A stretch of 64,000 bases of DNA from Liolophura sinensis (taxonomy: Eukaryota; Mollusca; Polyplacophora; Chitonida; Chitonidae): positions 12,331,386 to 12,395,385 of the forward strand of contig NC_088306.1 in NCBI RefSeq assembly GCF_032854445.1, written 5' to 3'. The notes beneath the pieces are model-generated. The model ran no database searches and had not been told where the DNA came from. It was given only the letters and a program-made list of their open reading frames with translations. Below, in pieces: positions 1 to 13,500 of this stretch. The position numbers and the translations under genes were made by a program. Every line of letters begins with the position of its first letter. Within the stretch, counting starts at the first letter, position 1.

Positions 1-243
1 TGACACCATGTATTTGCATATCCTATCACCGAGTAACCATGTAATGGGTTTATGCTACAAAGACCCACCAATTCAGTGCAATAGGCTCAATCGCTTCAGT
101 GATGTATTCACAACCCAACAAAGGGAGATTCAGGAGACACATTTGATGCTGTCTGCAGGATTCGAGAATGTATCTGTACCCCACGTGATCGTTGTTGTCC
201 AATGAAAAGTGGAGTGTTTTGTCTGATGGGGCATAAAAAAACA

Positions 244-589
244 TCTGCACTTTTAACCTGTACAAAAAGATCTCAGCTGCTAATCCGTTAAAAAACACTT
301 GGGCCTCTAACCTGCCCAAAATGCTTGGGCCTCCAATAGGTACAAAATATCTTGGCCTCCAAACCCGAACAAAATATCCAGTACAAACACCTGGGCCTCT
401 AACCCATACAAACACCTGGGCCTCTAACCTGTACAAACACCTGGGCCTCTAACCAGTACAAACACCTGGGCCTCTAACCGGTACAAACACCTGGGCCTCT
501 AACCCGTACAAACACATGGGCCTCTAACCTGTACAAACACCTGTGCCTCCATCATGTAAAAACAATGGGGCCTCTAACCCCTACACCAA
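244..589 (+). repeat. 25-bp minisatellite, about 13 copies
   Basis: Unit core ACCTGGGCCTCTAACC followed by a GTACAAAC-type half. The central copies are the most regular and the edges decay. Confidence 0.93.
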
Positions 590-1319
590 TCTGGTTCAAA
601 CCTCAAAAGGAGCTGCCTTTGTTGGGCTTTAGTTTAATTAAAGGTTTTATCATTCTTGTTCACATAGTGAAATATCACAAAAAGTTAGTTTTGCCAGTTT
701 TTCGATCAGTACCACAGACAAGAGTGAACCAGTTTTTTAACCAGGCACATTTATTACCCAATATTCCCCAGCAAACACGAGCTGCCAAGTGGAGCGCAGC
801 ACCCGCCTGTCCTCCATGTAGAATATCCTTGTCACTATACATCATCTTTAAGATCTTTCATCCTACCTGTAGTAATTCAGAATTGGGGTGGTATCTTGGG
901 CAACACACCGGATGTGACTACCGTCCAGGCTGTCTCTGGAGGATAAACATGTGTGCACTGGATTCAGCTGATGTATTTGGAATATTCCACGGAAAATGTT
1001 AAAGTAATGGTAGACAGCTGGAGAACTAATTCGAAGGTGTTTTCTTCTCTGTTTTAAGATCATTTATTCATCTCGCTGCTTATGCAAAAGATTTATCAAT
1101 CTCTATCTGGAAAATGGCTTGGTTTGTTTGAAGAAGTCATGAACATAAAATAATTTGTTCTTTTTCTTTATTTTTGTTTTTCCATCCTCCATACACGATG
1201 TATTTAATGCCGTTACCCACAATTCAAGCAATAAAAGGCATTTGGCCTATTAAGTTAATGTTTCCTCATTGTAGTTGAAGGATCCCTTTTGTGGATCTGT
1301 AGGACTGTAGGATTTTGTG

Positions 1320-1445
1320 TGCCTCTAACCCGTACAAACGTCTGCGCTTCTAACCCGTACAAAACCACCACACCTCTAACCCGTACAAAACCTCTGCACC
1401 TCTGTTCGGTACCAAACCTCCGTGCCTTTAACATGTACAAAACCA
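1320..1445 (+). repeat. 26-bp minisatellite, 5 copies, related to the array at 244-589
   Basis: Five units share the core CCTCTAACCCGTACAAA with the array 0.7 kb upstream. The array ends 40 bp before the acceptor of visible exon 1. Confidence 0.9.
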
Positions 1446-1484
1446 TTGCTGGGAAATATGAAAGACTTGTACTTTTTGTTTCAG

Positions 1485-1541
1485 ATATCGTTTTCTAACA
1501 GTTTTATAGGTGGAGGTGTTCTCCTTCATGGCAGAGCTCAG
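1485..1541 (+). CDS. Visible exon 1: PARG signature GGG-x7-Q
   Basis: The exon is 57 nt, phase 0 at both ends, between a tttgtttcag acceptor and a gtgagt donor. It encodes ISFSNSFIGGGVLLHGRAQ. GGG followed by seven residues and Q matches the PARG signature GGG-x(6-8)-QEE, which forms the diphosphate-binding loop next to the catalytic glutamates. The two glutamates are the first two codons of the next exon, so intron 1 cuts the signature between Q and EE. In PARG this segment follows an LQVDFAN-like strand, here SFSN, whose beginning must lie in an exon further upstream. Confidence 0.9.
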
Positions 1542-4500
1542 GTGAGTTTCATTTTTTCCAGACGGAAAAAGTTCCCTAGTTCATAGAAAGTACATGTATA
1601 TAGACATCCTGTATCTGTTCTATGAATTTTGGAGGCCAAACTTTTTTGGAGGATTTATGGAGATCAAGAAAAAATAAAAGGTGATAAAATGTAACTTATG
1701 GTGCTACAACTTTTTTCAGAAGAGTATTATGCTGCCTTCCAAGCAAACCTCGAAACACATTCTGAGCTCAGAAGAACCGCCCCAATGTGGCAAAATTTGG
1801 TCGTGGTCAAAATTTTAGATCAAGTGCTAAACTCTGGTTGACATATGGCCATATCAGGGCTAGATCATCATTATTTATCTATTTGTAACACACATGCTTT
1901 CACATGTTGTGGTGTATAGACACAAATAATTGGCGAAATACTAAGAGTGCCCATCCCGGTTATGTTGAATCTGTTGGGAAAACAAAGTAGATTTTGGCGC
2001 ACTTGTGATCAGTGCACTTGCGCTGGTTGATTAGTGCACTTGTGTATACTGCACTTCATGACTTGTACTACAAATCGTGACTTGTACTACACATCGTGAC
2101 TTGTACTGGACTTCGTGACTTGTACTACACTTCGTGACTTGTACTACACTTTGTGACTTGTACTACACTTCGTGACTTGTACTGGACTTCATGACTTGTA
2201 CAACACATCGTGACTTGTACTGGACTTCGTGACTTGTACTACACTTTGTGACTTGTACTGGACTTTGTGACTTGTACTACACTTCGTGACTTGTACTGCA
2301 CTTTGTGACTTGTACTACACTTTGTGACTTGTACTACACTTCGTGACTTGTAACGGACTTTGTGACATGTACTGCACTTCGTGACTTGTACTGGACTTCG
2401 TGACTTGTACTGCACTCCATGACTTGTACTGGACTTCGTGACTTGTACTGGACTTCATGACTTGTACTGCACTTCATGACTTGTACTACACTTGCGTGAC
2501 ATGTACTGCACTTCATGACTTGTACTGCACTTCGTGACTTGTACTGCATTTCGTGACTTGTACTGCATTTTTGCTGTTATGCCTGGTACATGTATCTTCT
2601 TCATGACCTGTTTGGGCTTTCTTAATTCATCTCATTTCAACTAAGTTCAGAATTAGTCTTAACTTTAAAATACTTTTCTTCATTCAAATTGTGATTTATC
2701 TGAGGAATTTTTTCCGTTAACACTTCTCTTATTCCTTCAAGATGAAAGTGAAACTTAATGTTCAAGTTTAAATCTAAGCTCAGGAATATACCACGGATTA
2801 GGACAAAGTCTTCTTAAGTCCAAGACAGCTTTGTGATTCTTGGGCCAGTGCCACAAGAAATGACAGCAATGATACTGTCTAATGACAATGAAATATTAGT
2901 AAAAATAATCTCATAGTTGATGTTGAACCGTAAGCAAACAAGGTTCATGAAAAATGAATTTTTCAGTTGTTAAAATTTTATACCTGTATGTTCCACCAAA
3001 AGTTTGTCCAGTGGAGTTGTTTCCCTTGAATTAAATATCCTGCAATTCTTCAACCTTTTCACATGGTTGCAAGATGTTGTTGCAAGCATGTTCTGAAGGC
3101 ATTATTGTGTGTAGACTGAGAAAAATCATACTTTTTAAGAAGCCGTGAAATTAGCCGATCCAACAATGTACTTTTGTCACCAAAAATAAATCATAAATGT
3201 GCCTAAATTGCACTGAAAAATGCCTTTTCATGTACAAAAAGGTTAATGAATTGGAGTAATAGCATGGTTGATGTGGTATTCTCACCCACTGTCAATTGTA
3301 AAGACAATGTTTACATTATATTCAGTAGAGATGACCTTTCAAACTACATTAAGTGTGTCACATAACATACTGTCCAGTACGTTTACCTCCCGCAATAATA
3401 TGGACCCTGGGCTCTGCCCTGTTTCCTCCCACCATAATGCTAGATGCATTCTTGAGTGTGACGTAAAGCACCAATCAAATGAATAAGTAAATAATATGCC
3501 GTCCCCCTGTCTATTTCTGCAAATTGTATTGGTGTTTGTTGTGTAACCCGACGCTGCTGAGCCCTTGTGTACGGCACCGAATCCCTCGAAGGTGCATTCT
3601 CAGGATTGGACTCGGAACAAAGAAAAATTTAAGCAGTAAACCGTTGAACGTATTGTTAACCTAATCAACAGGTGCCTGATTGCATACAGTGTTTTGGTGG
3701 GACATCGCTTCTGGTATGTACAAATGTATGTATGTATACTTGAGGTTTTAAGTCGCTGATTTCTTGTGTCTTGTGGAATGTATTCTAGTGAGGCAGCACC
3801 AAGGACACATGTATGTTGTTCTAAGGACTAGCCTACAACCAGGTGAGACTGTAAGGATATAACTGAAACAGTGTTGAAGCTGATAATACCACAAACAGTC
3901 AAAGAAAGAATTTTCAACATGATGACAAGTCTGTTGATTTCTATTTCAGGAAGAGATACGATTCAGCATGTGTCCGGAGCTGCTGTCGTCTTTGTTGTTC
4001 ACGGAGCGAATGCTAGACAGTGAGGCTGTGTTAATTAAGGGCTTTGAGCAGTTCACCCAGTACGAGGGGTATGCAAGCTCCCTGGTCTACTCTGCGGATC
4101 ACAGGGACCAGGCTGAGGTATGTACAACACCGTGTGCATTGTAATACAGATTCTGCTTCCTGTTCCACCTTGAGATAGATGGCTGAAGTAGTGCCAATGT
4201 GGCGTTAAACTCTCACCATTGCGTTAAGTATGATTTAAGGATACAAGAACCACTTTTAATTCTGTAGTTTGCATTGTGTAGCCCAGATGTTGATCAAATA
4301 GTCATAAATAAATAGGCATTTGGAGATGTAAATGATTGCTGATTTAAAAAATACATTCAAAATTTATTTAACTTTTGTATTAGTGAAAATGATAATCTCA
4401 GACGTAAATCACCTCAATGTGGGATTGGGTCTCCCTTCAAGGGGACATAATCATCTGAATCTTTGTAGCATATCAAAATTGCAGTTATTCCCCCTTTTAA

Positions 4501-7500
4501 ACTCATGGGTATTACCTTGTCTTTTACTTGTGTCAAATATCCTAACAAATGTACATATATATCCAAAGAACTACCTACCAGGGATTATTAGATGTTGAAA
4601 AATTTAGATGTGTTTTTCTTGACAGAATTTAGTTTATATTAGGAAAGCATTCAGTTTTGGCACCTGAAAGTCTAGTTCCTATACTGTAGCACAATTGTTT
4701 ATGTCTAAGTACAGTCTTATGAAAGGTGCCCATGAAAAGTTCAGTTTATTTGGGCATTTATCACCCTACTAATGATGTTTTAAACTGTTTCCTATGACCT
4801 ATGTCTATCTATATCTATCTATACTATGTGTATGTATGTTTGCTAGCAGAACACTAGAAGCTTCTCATCAGTCACTGTGAGTTCAGTCGTATGTGAGAAG
4901 GTCTGCCAGCAATCTGCAGATTTTTGTGGGTTTCCCTGCCCAGTTTCCTCCCACCATAATGCTGCCATAGTTTCCGTCTAGGCTCTTCCTGGATTCCTCT
5001 CACCATGATGCACTTATATTTAAGTTAGAAAATATAGAAATTCTAGTGGTGGCTATATAAATATGGTGGCTAAGCCCTCCCACTCGCAGTCATGTACCCA
5101 TCGGCCCTGTGATGTATGGTGGCTAGCCCCTCCCACTCACAGACATGTGCATGTGGGCCCCGTGGTGCATGGTGGCTAGCCCCTCCCACTCACAGTCATG
5201 TGCATGTAGGCCCTGTGATGTATCATGGCTAGCCCCTCCCACTCACAGTCATGTACATGTGGGCCCTGTGATGTATGGTGGCTAACCCCTCCCACTCGCA
5301 TTCATGTACCAATCTGCCCTGCGATGTATGATGGCTAGCCCCTCCTACTCACAGTCATGTACACTTGGGCCCTGTGATTTATGGTAGCTAGCCCCTCCCA
5401 CTCACAGTCATGTAGACGCGGGCCCTGTGATGTATGGTGGCTAGCTCCTCCCACTCACAGTCATGTACATGTGGGCCCTGTGATGTATGGTGGCTAGCCC
5501 CTCCCACTCACAGTCATGTAGATGTGGGCCTTGTGATGTATGGTGGCTAGCCCCTCCTACTCACAGTCATGTACATGTGGGCCCTGTGATCTATGATGGC
5601 TAGCCCCTCCAACTCACAGTCATGTACATGTGGGCCCTGTGATGTATGGTGGCTAGCCCCTCCTACTCACAGTCATGTCAACGTGGGCCCTGTGATGTAT
5701 GGTGGCTAGCCCCTCACACTCACAGTCATGTACATGTGGGCCCTGTGATGCATGGTGGCTAGCCCCTCCCACTCACAGTCATGACATGTGGGCCCTGTGA
5801 TGTATGGTGGCTAGCCCCTCCCACTCACCGTCATGTACATGTGGGCCCTGTGATGTATGGTGGCTAGCCCCTCCTACTCACAGTCATGTACATGTGGGCC
5901 CTGTGATGTATGATGGCTAGCCCCTCCCACTCAGGGTCATGTACATGTGTACCCTGTGATGTATGATGGCTAGCCCCTCATGTACATGTGGGCCCTGTGA
6001 TGTATGGTGGCTAGCCCCTCCCACTCATAGTCATGTGTGGTGGCTAGCCCCTCCTACTCACAGACATGTGCATGTGGGCCCTGTGATGTATGGCGGCTAG
6101 CCCCTCCCACTCACAGTCATGTACATGTTGGCCCTGTGATGTATCATGGCTAGCCCCTCCCACTCACAGTCATGTACACGTGGGCCCTGTGATGTATGGT
6201 GGCTAGCCCTCCCACTCACATCATGTAAATGTGGGCCCTGTCACGGTGGTAGCTGATGTATGCTCAGTATCATAGACATGTACATAATACAGTGATATGG
6301 CTGTATTACACTGCCCATCTATCATCACTTAATCACAAGCAGCTTGTCGAGTGTCAGGATTGTCACATTTGTGGTTTTCTTGAAAGATACCTAAATAATT
6401 TTAAAAAATATAAAAATTTTCTGGATAGGTACTGATTATAGTTTTACAGCCTGGATACATGCATTGAAAGCCGTACACATCTTTTTTTAACTTCATGACT
6501 GTTTGCCAAAGCACCTTGGTAAAATATTAAATACTTTTGTGGAATATTTAAACAGGAAGATTCCAAATTTTGATTGATTGTAATTTTTATCAGCAGGGAT
6601 TTGTACCATGTTTTTGTTTGATGGAGGGTTTGTAATGGAGGGGTGGGAGGAGATAGATGTTAGGGGTATAGCTCAAAAGTCAGAATGGACAGCGGTCTGC
6701 TCTAGAACAGATGGTGTCCAGTGCTTGGATATGCCTTGAGCTACAGGATATGCCTGCTGTGTTGTACTTTTGATTAGCTGGACTGCTCCCTTATCCCTTC
6801 CCAGCTAAGTCGCCTTTCTGCTAAAGTATGAAGATTGGCTGCCCAACAGCTGGAAGCTTCACTCAGCCAGGAGGACAACAGCTTTTGTTACAGTCTATTC
6901 ACATAACTGAACACTTTAACTTGTGGCCCCAGTGGTTCAGTTGATTAGCGTGCTAGCGCAGGGTAATGACCCAGGAGCCTCTCACCAGTGCGGTCGTTGT
7001 GAGTTTAAGTCCAGCCCATGCTGGCTTCTTCTCTGGCCGTACGTGGGAAGGTCTGACAGCAATCTGCGGATGGATCATGGGTTTCCCCCGGGCTCTGCAC
7101 GGTTTACTGCCACCATAATGCTGGCTGCCTTCGTATAAGTGAAACATTCTTGAGTACAGCGTAAAAACCAAATAAATAAATAAATACTCTTTAACTCTGT
7201 TTACTGATCTAACATGTACAAAGTCTTACAGTTGCTTTTCTCAGCTGATTTTGAAAAAAAAAATCACTGTTAGCATGGATGATATTTTACAGCTTCCCAA
7301 ACCAAGTCTTAAGTCTCGCCCAATCAGATGGTATATCGTAATGGGTGAACATGTACCAGCTTGTCAACACAACTACAAAAATACACTTGCCAGCGTGACA
7401 TCGGCCCCTTGAAGAAGCAAACCATACTTGTAAAAGCTGGTAAATTTGCCGCGAAGATTATGTATTTTAAACAATGTTGGGCTCACATGTAAATACGTAT

Positions 7501-10500
7501 TTGCATGTGATTTTCCGCAAAATGAAACCGCAAGTGTATGATCACTTTGAATTCTTATACCACACAAAAGGCCCAGAAGAATTATAAAAAAAAACCATCT
7601 CCAAAACAATGTAGGCTCTGGCTGGCATAAAATTCATTTTCACCCCATTAATTTGTATAGCAGTACACTCAGACATTATTACACCTTACATCTAATAGCA
7701 GCATTCATTGTGTGGAGATTGGGGTATCAATCTATATAAGCGTTCGAGTATTCAAGTGCGGCATCGGCGCATATGCAAATCAAGGGACCTGTCAATCACG
7801 ACAACTGCAGAACCGATCGACCACAGATGTATTTTACGATATCTTCAATGGTTATGAAATGATTGAAATACACCCAATTTAACCTTTTCGTGGTGCTTTA
7901 TTTCATTGAAATGCCTATGATACAAGAAAATAAATATAATCAGTTTGTGTATATACAAACTAATTCCGTTTGTAGAAAGTTGTAAATAATTCACTGTGGA
8001 GCTGTTCGTTAATTCAGTGAAAACCTAGACTAGATTTGCAGAGATCTTCTAATGGAAACAAAAACCACAAATCACATCAAAGGACAATTCTCTCCCCATT
8101 CACCGCAGGCCAGAGATTCTGTCCCCATCAGCCCAGTCTGTTTGCCTCCAGTAGCTGACAATGAGGCTCAAAAAGGTGATTCTTTTCATACATGCAGAAG
8201 TGGATAGGCCTACATGTGGACCCTGTTTCTGTCACTCTAAGTGAATAAACAAAACTCTGTCCAAGGATTTAATTCAGTGTATGGTCAACAAGCTGGATGT
8301 ACAGTTTGGATTTTTGGATTATCTCAATATTCAAAACATTTCAAACGTGAGTCTAAATTTGCAGCTATTAATCCCCCCCATCTTTTTATATCTGAATGCG
8401 TGATTGCATTGCGGTATAGCCCACATTGGCTCCCCAAAGGAACCCCTTCAATACAGGCCAACGTGTGAAGAAAGACCATCTTCGGACTGAGCTGGGAATC
8501 ATTTTTCCCGCCCAAACCAAACAGATTATTCCAAGGGGCCGGTCACTGAAAATAAATAAAATAATTGATCAATGTTGAATTCTTTAAGTTGTCAGTGACA
8601 GACACGTGACTGTTTTCTCTCAGGAAATGTTAGCGTCCCATTTACTTATTTATTTATTTGATTTGTGTTTTACGCTGTACTGAAGAATATTTCACTGATA
8701 CGATGGCGGCCAGCATTATGGTGGGTGGAAACCGGACAGAGCCCGGGGGAAGCCCACGAAAATCCGCAGGTTGGTGACAGACCTTCACCTTCCCACATAC
8801 GGCTGGAGAGGAAGCCAGCATGAGCTGGACTTGGACTCACAGCGACCGAGCATCCCATATACAGTAATACATCATTTATAAATTGTTGGAATGTACCAGT
8901 ACATGTATGTGAAGCTTGTGATGGGTGTATTTCTACGCATACATCAATTTCCCCACCTGCCAACACCATGTTCAGGTTTGACAAATCACAGACATTTAAA
9001 ACCAAGTGTCTAGTTGGGATGTTTCAGTCCGCAAATGCTTCCCTTTCACCTAAATATTTTTTTATGGGACGTGTAAAATGCCTTGGACTATAATCTCCGT
9101 CGACTTGACAAGACAGTCGTAGGTTCAGATTTGGCTCGTTTGCGATTGGTCGTTTGAGAATGACTTGTCTCCTATCAAGCCACATCCCATGCATGTATCC
9201 GATCGTTCGAACCCGCCGATTATGCCTACATAGCCAACTGTCTGTTCCAAGGGATTGGACACAAAGGGCATGGATCCTACCTCAGTACGCAACCTCGTCC
9301 GATTTTGCCGTTCCGACATATGAGCTCTTCCCTAGGTGTGAGTCATCTCTATTCAGTGTTGTTTGTCTACTACGTGCCCAGTTTCCCTTCCACTCACATG
9401 CATCAGGCAAACTGTTTGACTACCTTGTTGCAAGTTTTATCTTGAAATTGTGAGGTTTCAGATCTATGGACAGACAAGTTTTCAATTTCTCTGAAGTGTT
9501 TTTATGTGACATTTGAAGTAAAGGCATACCTAAAAGCATGACCTAAACTCATGACTATCGCCATTTGTAATAACTGAAAGTTTCTTGTCATGTGGAATTC
9601 TTCTTCAAATTAAAACTAGGAAAAGGTTCATGTATCAAGTGCATGTTAAGATTCCAGTGTAAAGTTCACATCAAACTATGGAGCTGTTTTAGGTGGTTAA
9701 ATATGGTTATAAACATGTCTAGAGCTGTGTAATCTATTTAAAGAGCTACTCCAGTGTCAAGATGGGTAGATCTTGAAAGCAGGGTTGGACCTCCATGGCC
9801 AAGGTGGACAGCCTGCCAGTGTGGCTCAATGACACGGGCCTCTTTCTAATGTGTCCGGCTCATGGTGTGATTCTTGAGTACAATTGCCAATCAGATTAAA
9901 AAAATAAAAGCAGGGCTAAATGATACAGATAAAGATAGTCTTGATGACATTCCTAAACTTTAGCTCCCTTGGGTTCGGATTCTGCTCTCTGATCGGTATG
10001 GACTGACCCTGTGGAAATGTTGACGTTCTCATGAGTGCTTTTGTTCTTATTGGAAGATTCTATCAAGTGATGAAATCTGAACTTCGTGAGCACGGACTTC
10101 AGCTTTATCCCTTTGATCAGGATATTGATGTTACCATGACGTAGTTGATGCACTTGTTCTTCTGTCAAACTGCACAGGCATCAAGTCCTGAGAGGCTTTG
10201 TAGCAATAACTGAGTCATACAGGTCAATATAGCCCCTGTTTGTAGGGGGAACCCTACACGTCAATATTGCCCTGTTTGTATGGGGAACCCTACACGTCAA
10301 TATTGCCCTGTTTGTATGGGGAACCCTACACGTCAATATTGCCCTGTTTGTGTGGTCAACCTTACATGTCAATATAGCCCCTGTTTGTATGGGGAACCCT
10401 ACATGTCAATATAGCCCGTTTGTCTGGGCAACCTTACACTTCAGTATAGCTCCTTTTTCTATGGGCAACCTTAAATATGTACAAGTGTGTTGGCTACATG

Positions 10501-13500
10501 TACACAAGTTATATTTGTGGAAAGAATTGTGGCCTGATTCCGCTGGCCAAAAGCTACACAGTTCAATCTTCCCTCCTTATGTCCCGCACCTTAGTCTTCC
10601 CTCCTCATGCTCCCACCCCCCCATGCCCTCTCCCCTCATGCCCTCCCCCACCTCATGCCCTCCCCAGCTCAATCTCCCCTCCTCATGTCCCCACCTCAAT
10701 CTCCTCTTCTCATGCCAAACCTCCCCACCACCCAACACCACCCATTCCCACCCCCATACTTCAGCCTCCCCTCCCCATGCCCCCACCTCCCCCACCTCAA
10801 TCTCCTCTCCTCGTGGCACCCCCTCCCCCATCTCAATCTCTTCTCCTCATGCCCCTACCAGAATCACCCCTCCCCATGCCCCCCACCTCAGTCTTCTCTC
10901 CTCATGCCAGCCCTCCGCCTCCAAATACCCCCACCCCTCAATCTCCTCTCCTTATGCCACCTCCCACCCCCATACCTCAATCTCCTCTACTCATGCCACA
11001 ACCCCTCCCCACTTAAATCTCCTCTCCTCATGCTCACCTCCTTTTCTCTTGTCTATTCAATACAGCTTCTTGCTTGTCTGTGGCTCTCCAGTGGAATGTT
11101 TGTCAGCTGTTTTTCATGAAATCTGCTGATTTCCCCTGGGCACTGCTCTGTTTTCTATGCATTCTGCGAAGGCTGCAACTACATTTGGCTTTTTATATGC
11201 TACTGGTATAAATAACTTATTGATAAATATTTGCACGAATGAATGTTGAAATGAACTGCTAACAGCTACATGGATAAAGGGCGTCAAAACATGCATTTGT
11301 ATATCAGCCTTCTATCGAAAGGATGTTCCAGGTCAATTGCAAAGCCAATTCCCAAAACAATGTTCAACACAGAACACCAAAGAACTAAGAAAGTACATAT
11401 AACAAGAAATTAAGATGGATTTATGCAAAAAAGAAGCAGGCAACATTTTTCAGTGATTTTGGAAAGACGCTGTGGATTGTGAATGAAATCATTATCTGAA
11501 TCATGTTTGATGTTAGTTTGTAAGTTGTTGATAATCAAGGTATGTATCTCATTTGCGCTTTTGATTGCGCATGTGACCCCTATAGCTGCGGGTTAAGGCC
11601 AGTTTGATGCAGGTTAGAAGTATATGTGGAGTGCCGAGGATTACGAACACTCTGTCCATATTTACAAGAGAACTATACTCATTGTAAGACTTCAGAAACT
11701 TAGAGTGAAGGCATTCCATGAATAATCTTCATACACAAGTTTTTGCTGTAATAACTTGTGACATGGTTTGAAAAAGTCACATAAACAAACGAGATCTAAC
11801 AAGTGTGATATGTACATACCATATGTAGAGGTCTTCAGTGTATTGCTATCCAGGCAAGAATAATTTACTATGTCAGAATTGAAACTTTACCTCTTATGGT
11901 AAAGTCTGCATTTTTGGAAACCGCTTTGTACAAATAAAAGTTCAGATAAGATTTACAATCTGGAGAGTATGTGGTTTTGACAGCCCTTGCTATTAGACGG
12001 GCTGTTTACTGCTAGCACATCATCAGTATACCATTTTATGAACGAGAAAGATCGATAAAGATTATTTTGTAAGCAGGTTGTGTTTTTGCATACAAGTATA
12101 CCCAATATCTTAAAAATATATTTATGCTGTTCGTTTTCTGATTGTGCTATATTTGTATTTTTCTGGAGGGGAGGGATTTTTCTGTGGTTGTTGTTTTCTT
12201 GTTCTTTTTCGAATAAAACCTACAGGTACATGAGGGATGTTTTATCATGTGAAGCGGGGACCAGTTTTACAGAAAGGCATTCCTTTGTGCCCGTGAAAGG
12301 GAAGATTTAGTTAAAATTTACCTCAAAGGGCATGTGATGGTCAGGGCGACAAATGATTCAGATGAAAATTAGGTTACATCATGTGGGTTCTGTTTTCTGG
12401 TATCAGCTTACTGAAAAGCCACTGATCTTCCATTCAGTAATGAAATATATGCAGTTGTAGACAGCTTTGGCAGTATTAAGATGGTTGGATGCTCTTCTAG
12501 TACACCTCATGGAAAGGTCAAAGTGTTTCAAGTTTCAAAGTAGAAAAAAGGCAAATGTCTTTGATCACTGTCTTATCAGGCAGTGGGAAGGTTAATTCTA
12601 TAAGAATGTCTTTGACTGAAAAGAGTGTTGCCTGATAGTTCCCTGATCTAATTGTCCTGAGCCTGTGGGACACCCAGGGGCATGACATAATCACTCTACA
12701 GTACTCAACAACCTTTACCCTTTTTATGCACTGATTTGCAACTTGTGTATAACACAGATAATCTTGGAATTGGACTTGACACACCCAATAAATGGTCAAA
12801 ATGTATCCTTTTTGAGTTTGAGGATAATGAATAATAAACTGGTCAATTCCCCCATGTTAGTCAGATCGTTAACCTTTGACCTATACCTGTAGATGGACAT
12901 CATGAGGCCACATGTTTGACTTGATCCGATTCAACAGCCTTCAATATTGACTTTGTCTTACACCTGACGAGGCACTGTGCTTTATATTTTCTATATTTGT
13001 GAAATTTGTCAGGTGTAATTATGGTATTCTTGATATAAAAGTCTACAGCATAGGTAGGCAATATGTGATTGTTGGTCAATGGTCACTACTGATGGGTGAA
13101 ATTCAGCCCTTGATATTTGTGTCTCATGGCTACAATCTATGTAGACCATGGCTTTAGTACATGTAGAATTAGGTAAAGATAAAGCTGAAACATCAAAAAA
13201 GGCAAACATGCTGAAAGAATTTTCCTAAACTACGATGTACCTCAGCACAAGTGAACTTTCCATTGTTTCTTTAAAGGAGCTAAGTCTGTATTCGCTATCA
13301 AATCAGATTTCTTGCCTTTATTAAGAATAGCTCAAATTATTATTATTATCCTGTCACTAACAATCAGACTCATACTGTACTACTAGTATTTGTAGTATTA
13401 CGATAATTCCAAAATCATAAGTCAAAAAAGTTACATGTATAACGAGACTCACTTTATAAATTTTAGGAACTGTATGATGATTTTGAATGGTATGGGGCCA

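Larger units (their letters stand above)
1..1484. other. Upstream intron sequence of the PARG/AKAP gene
   Basis: This must be intron, since the PARG fold needs further N-terminal exons. It holds two clusters of a 25-26 bp repeat and otherwise unassigned AT-rich DNA. No exon matching the PARG block before the GGG signature could be seen. Confidence 0.6.
1542..3949 (+). other. Intron 1 of the PARG/AKAP gene
   Basis: gtgagt...tatttcag, 2.4 kb. It contains the 19-bp array (2049-2569) and a SINE fragment (3403-3497). The remainder is AT-rich with no recognised element. Confidence 0.85.

Noticed and set aside
6924-7000. tRNA gene at the SINE heads (also 13494, 17580-17654, 45202 and 58720-58797)
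   Set aside because: A and B boxes are present but the sequence continues into the conserved SINE body and tail, and the cloverleaf is not intact.
9797-9908. Possible very old SINE copy (TGTGGCTCA, CCGGCTCATGG, ATTCTTGAGTACAATTGCC)
   Set aside because: Only short matches in the right order; too decayed to annotate with confidence. A similar faint match near 39375-39415 was also left out.
10350-11129. 259-codon Pro/Ser/His-rich frame and overlapping Pro-rich frames
   Set aside because: Composition artefact of the pyrimidine-rich tract; several frames are open simultaneously and no domain is present.
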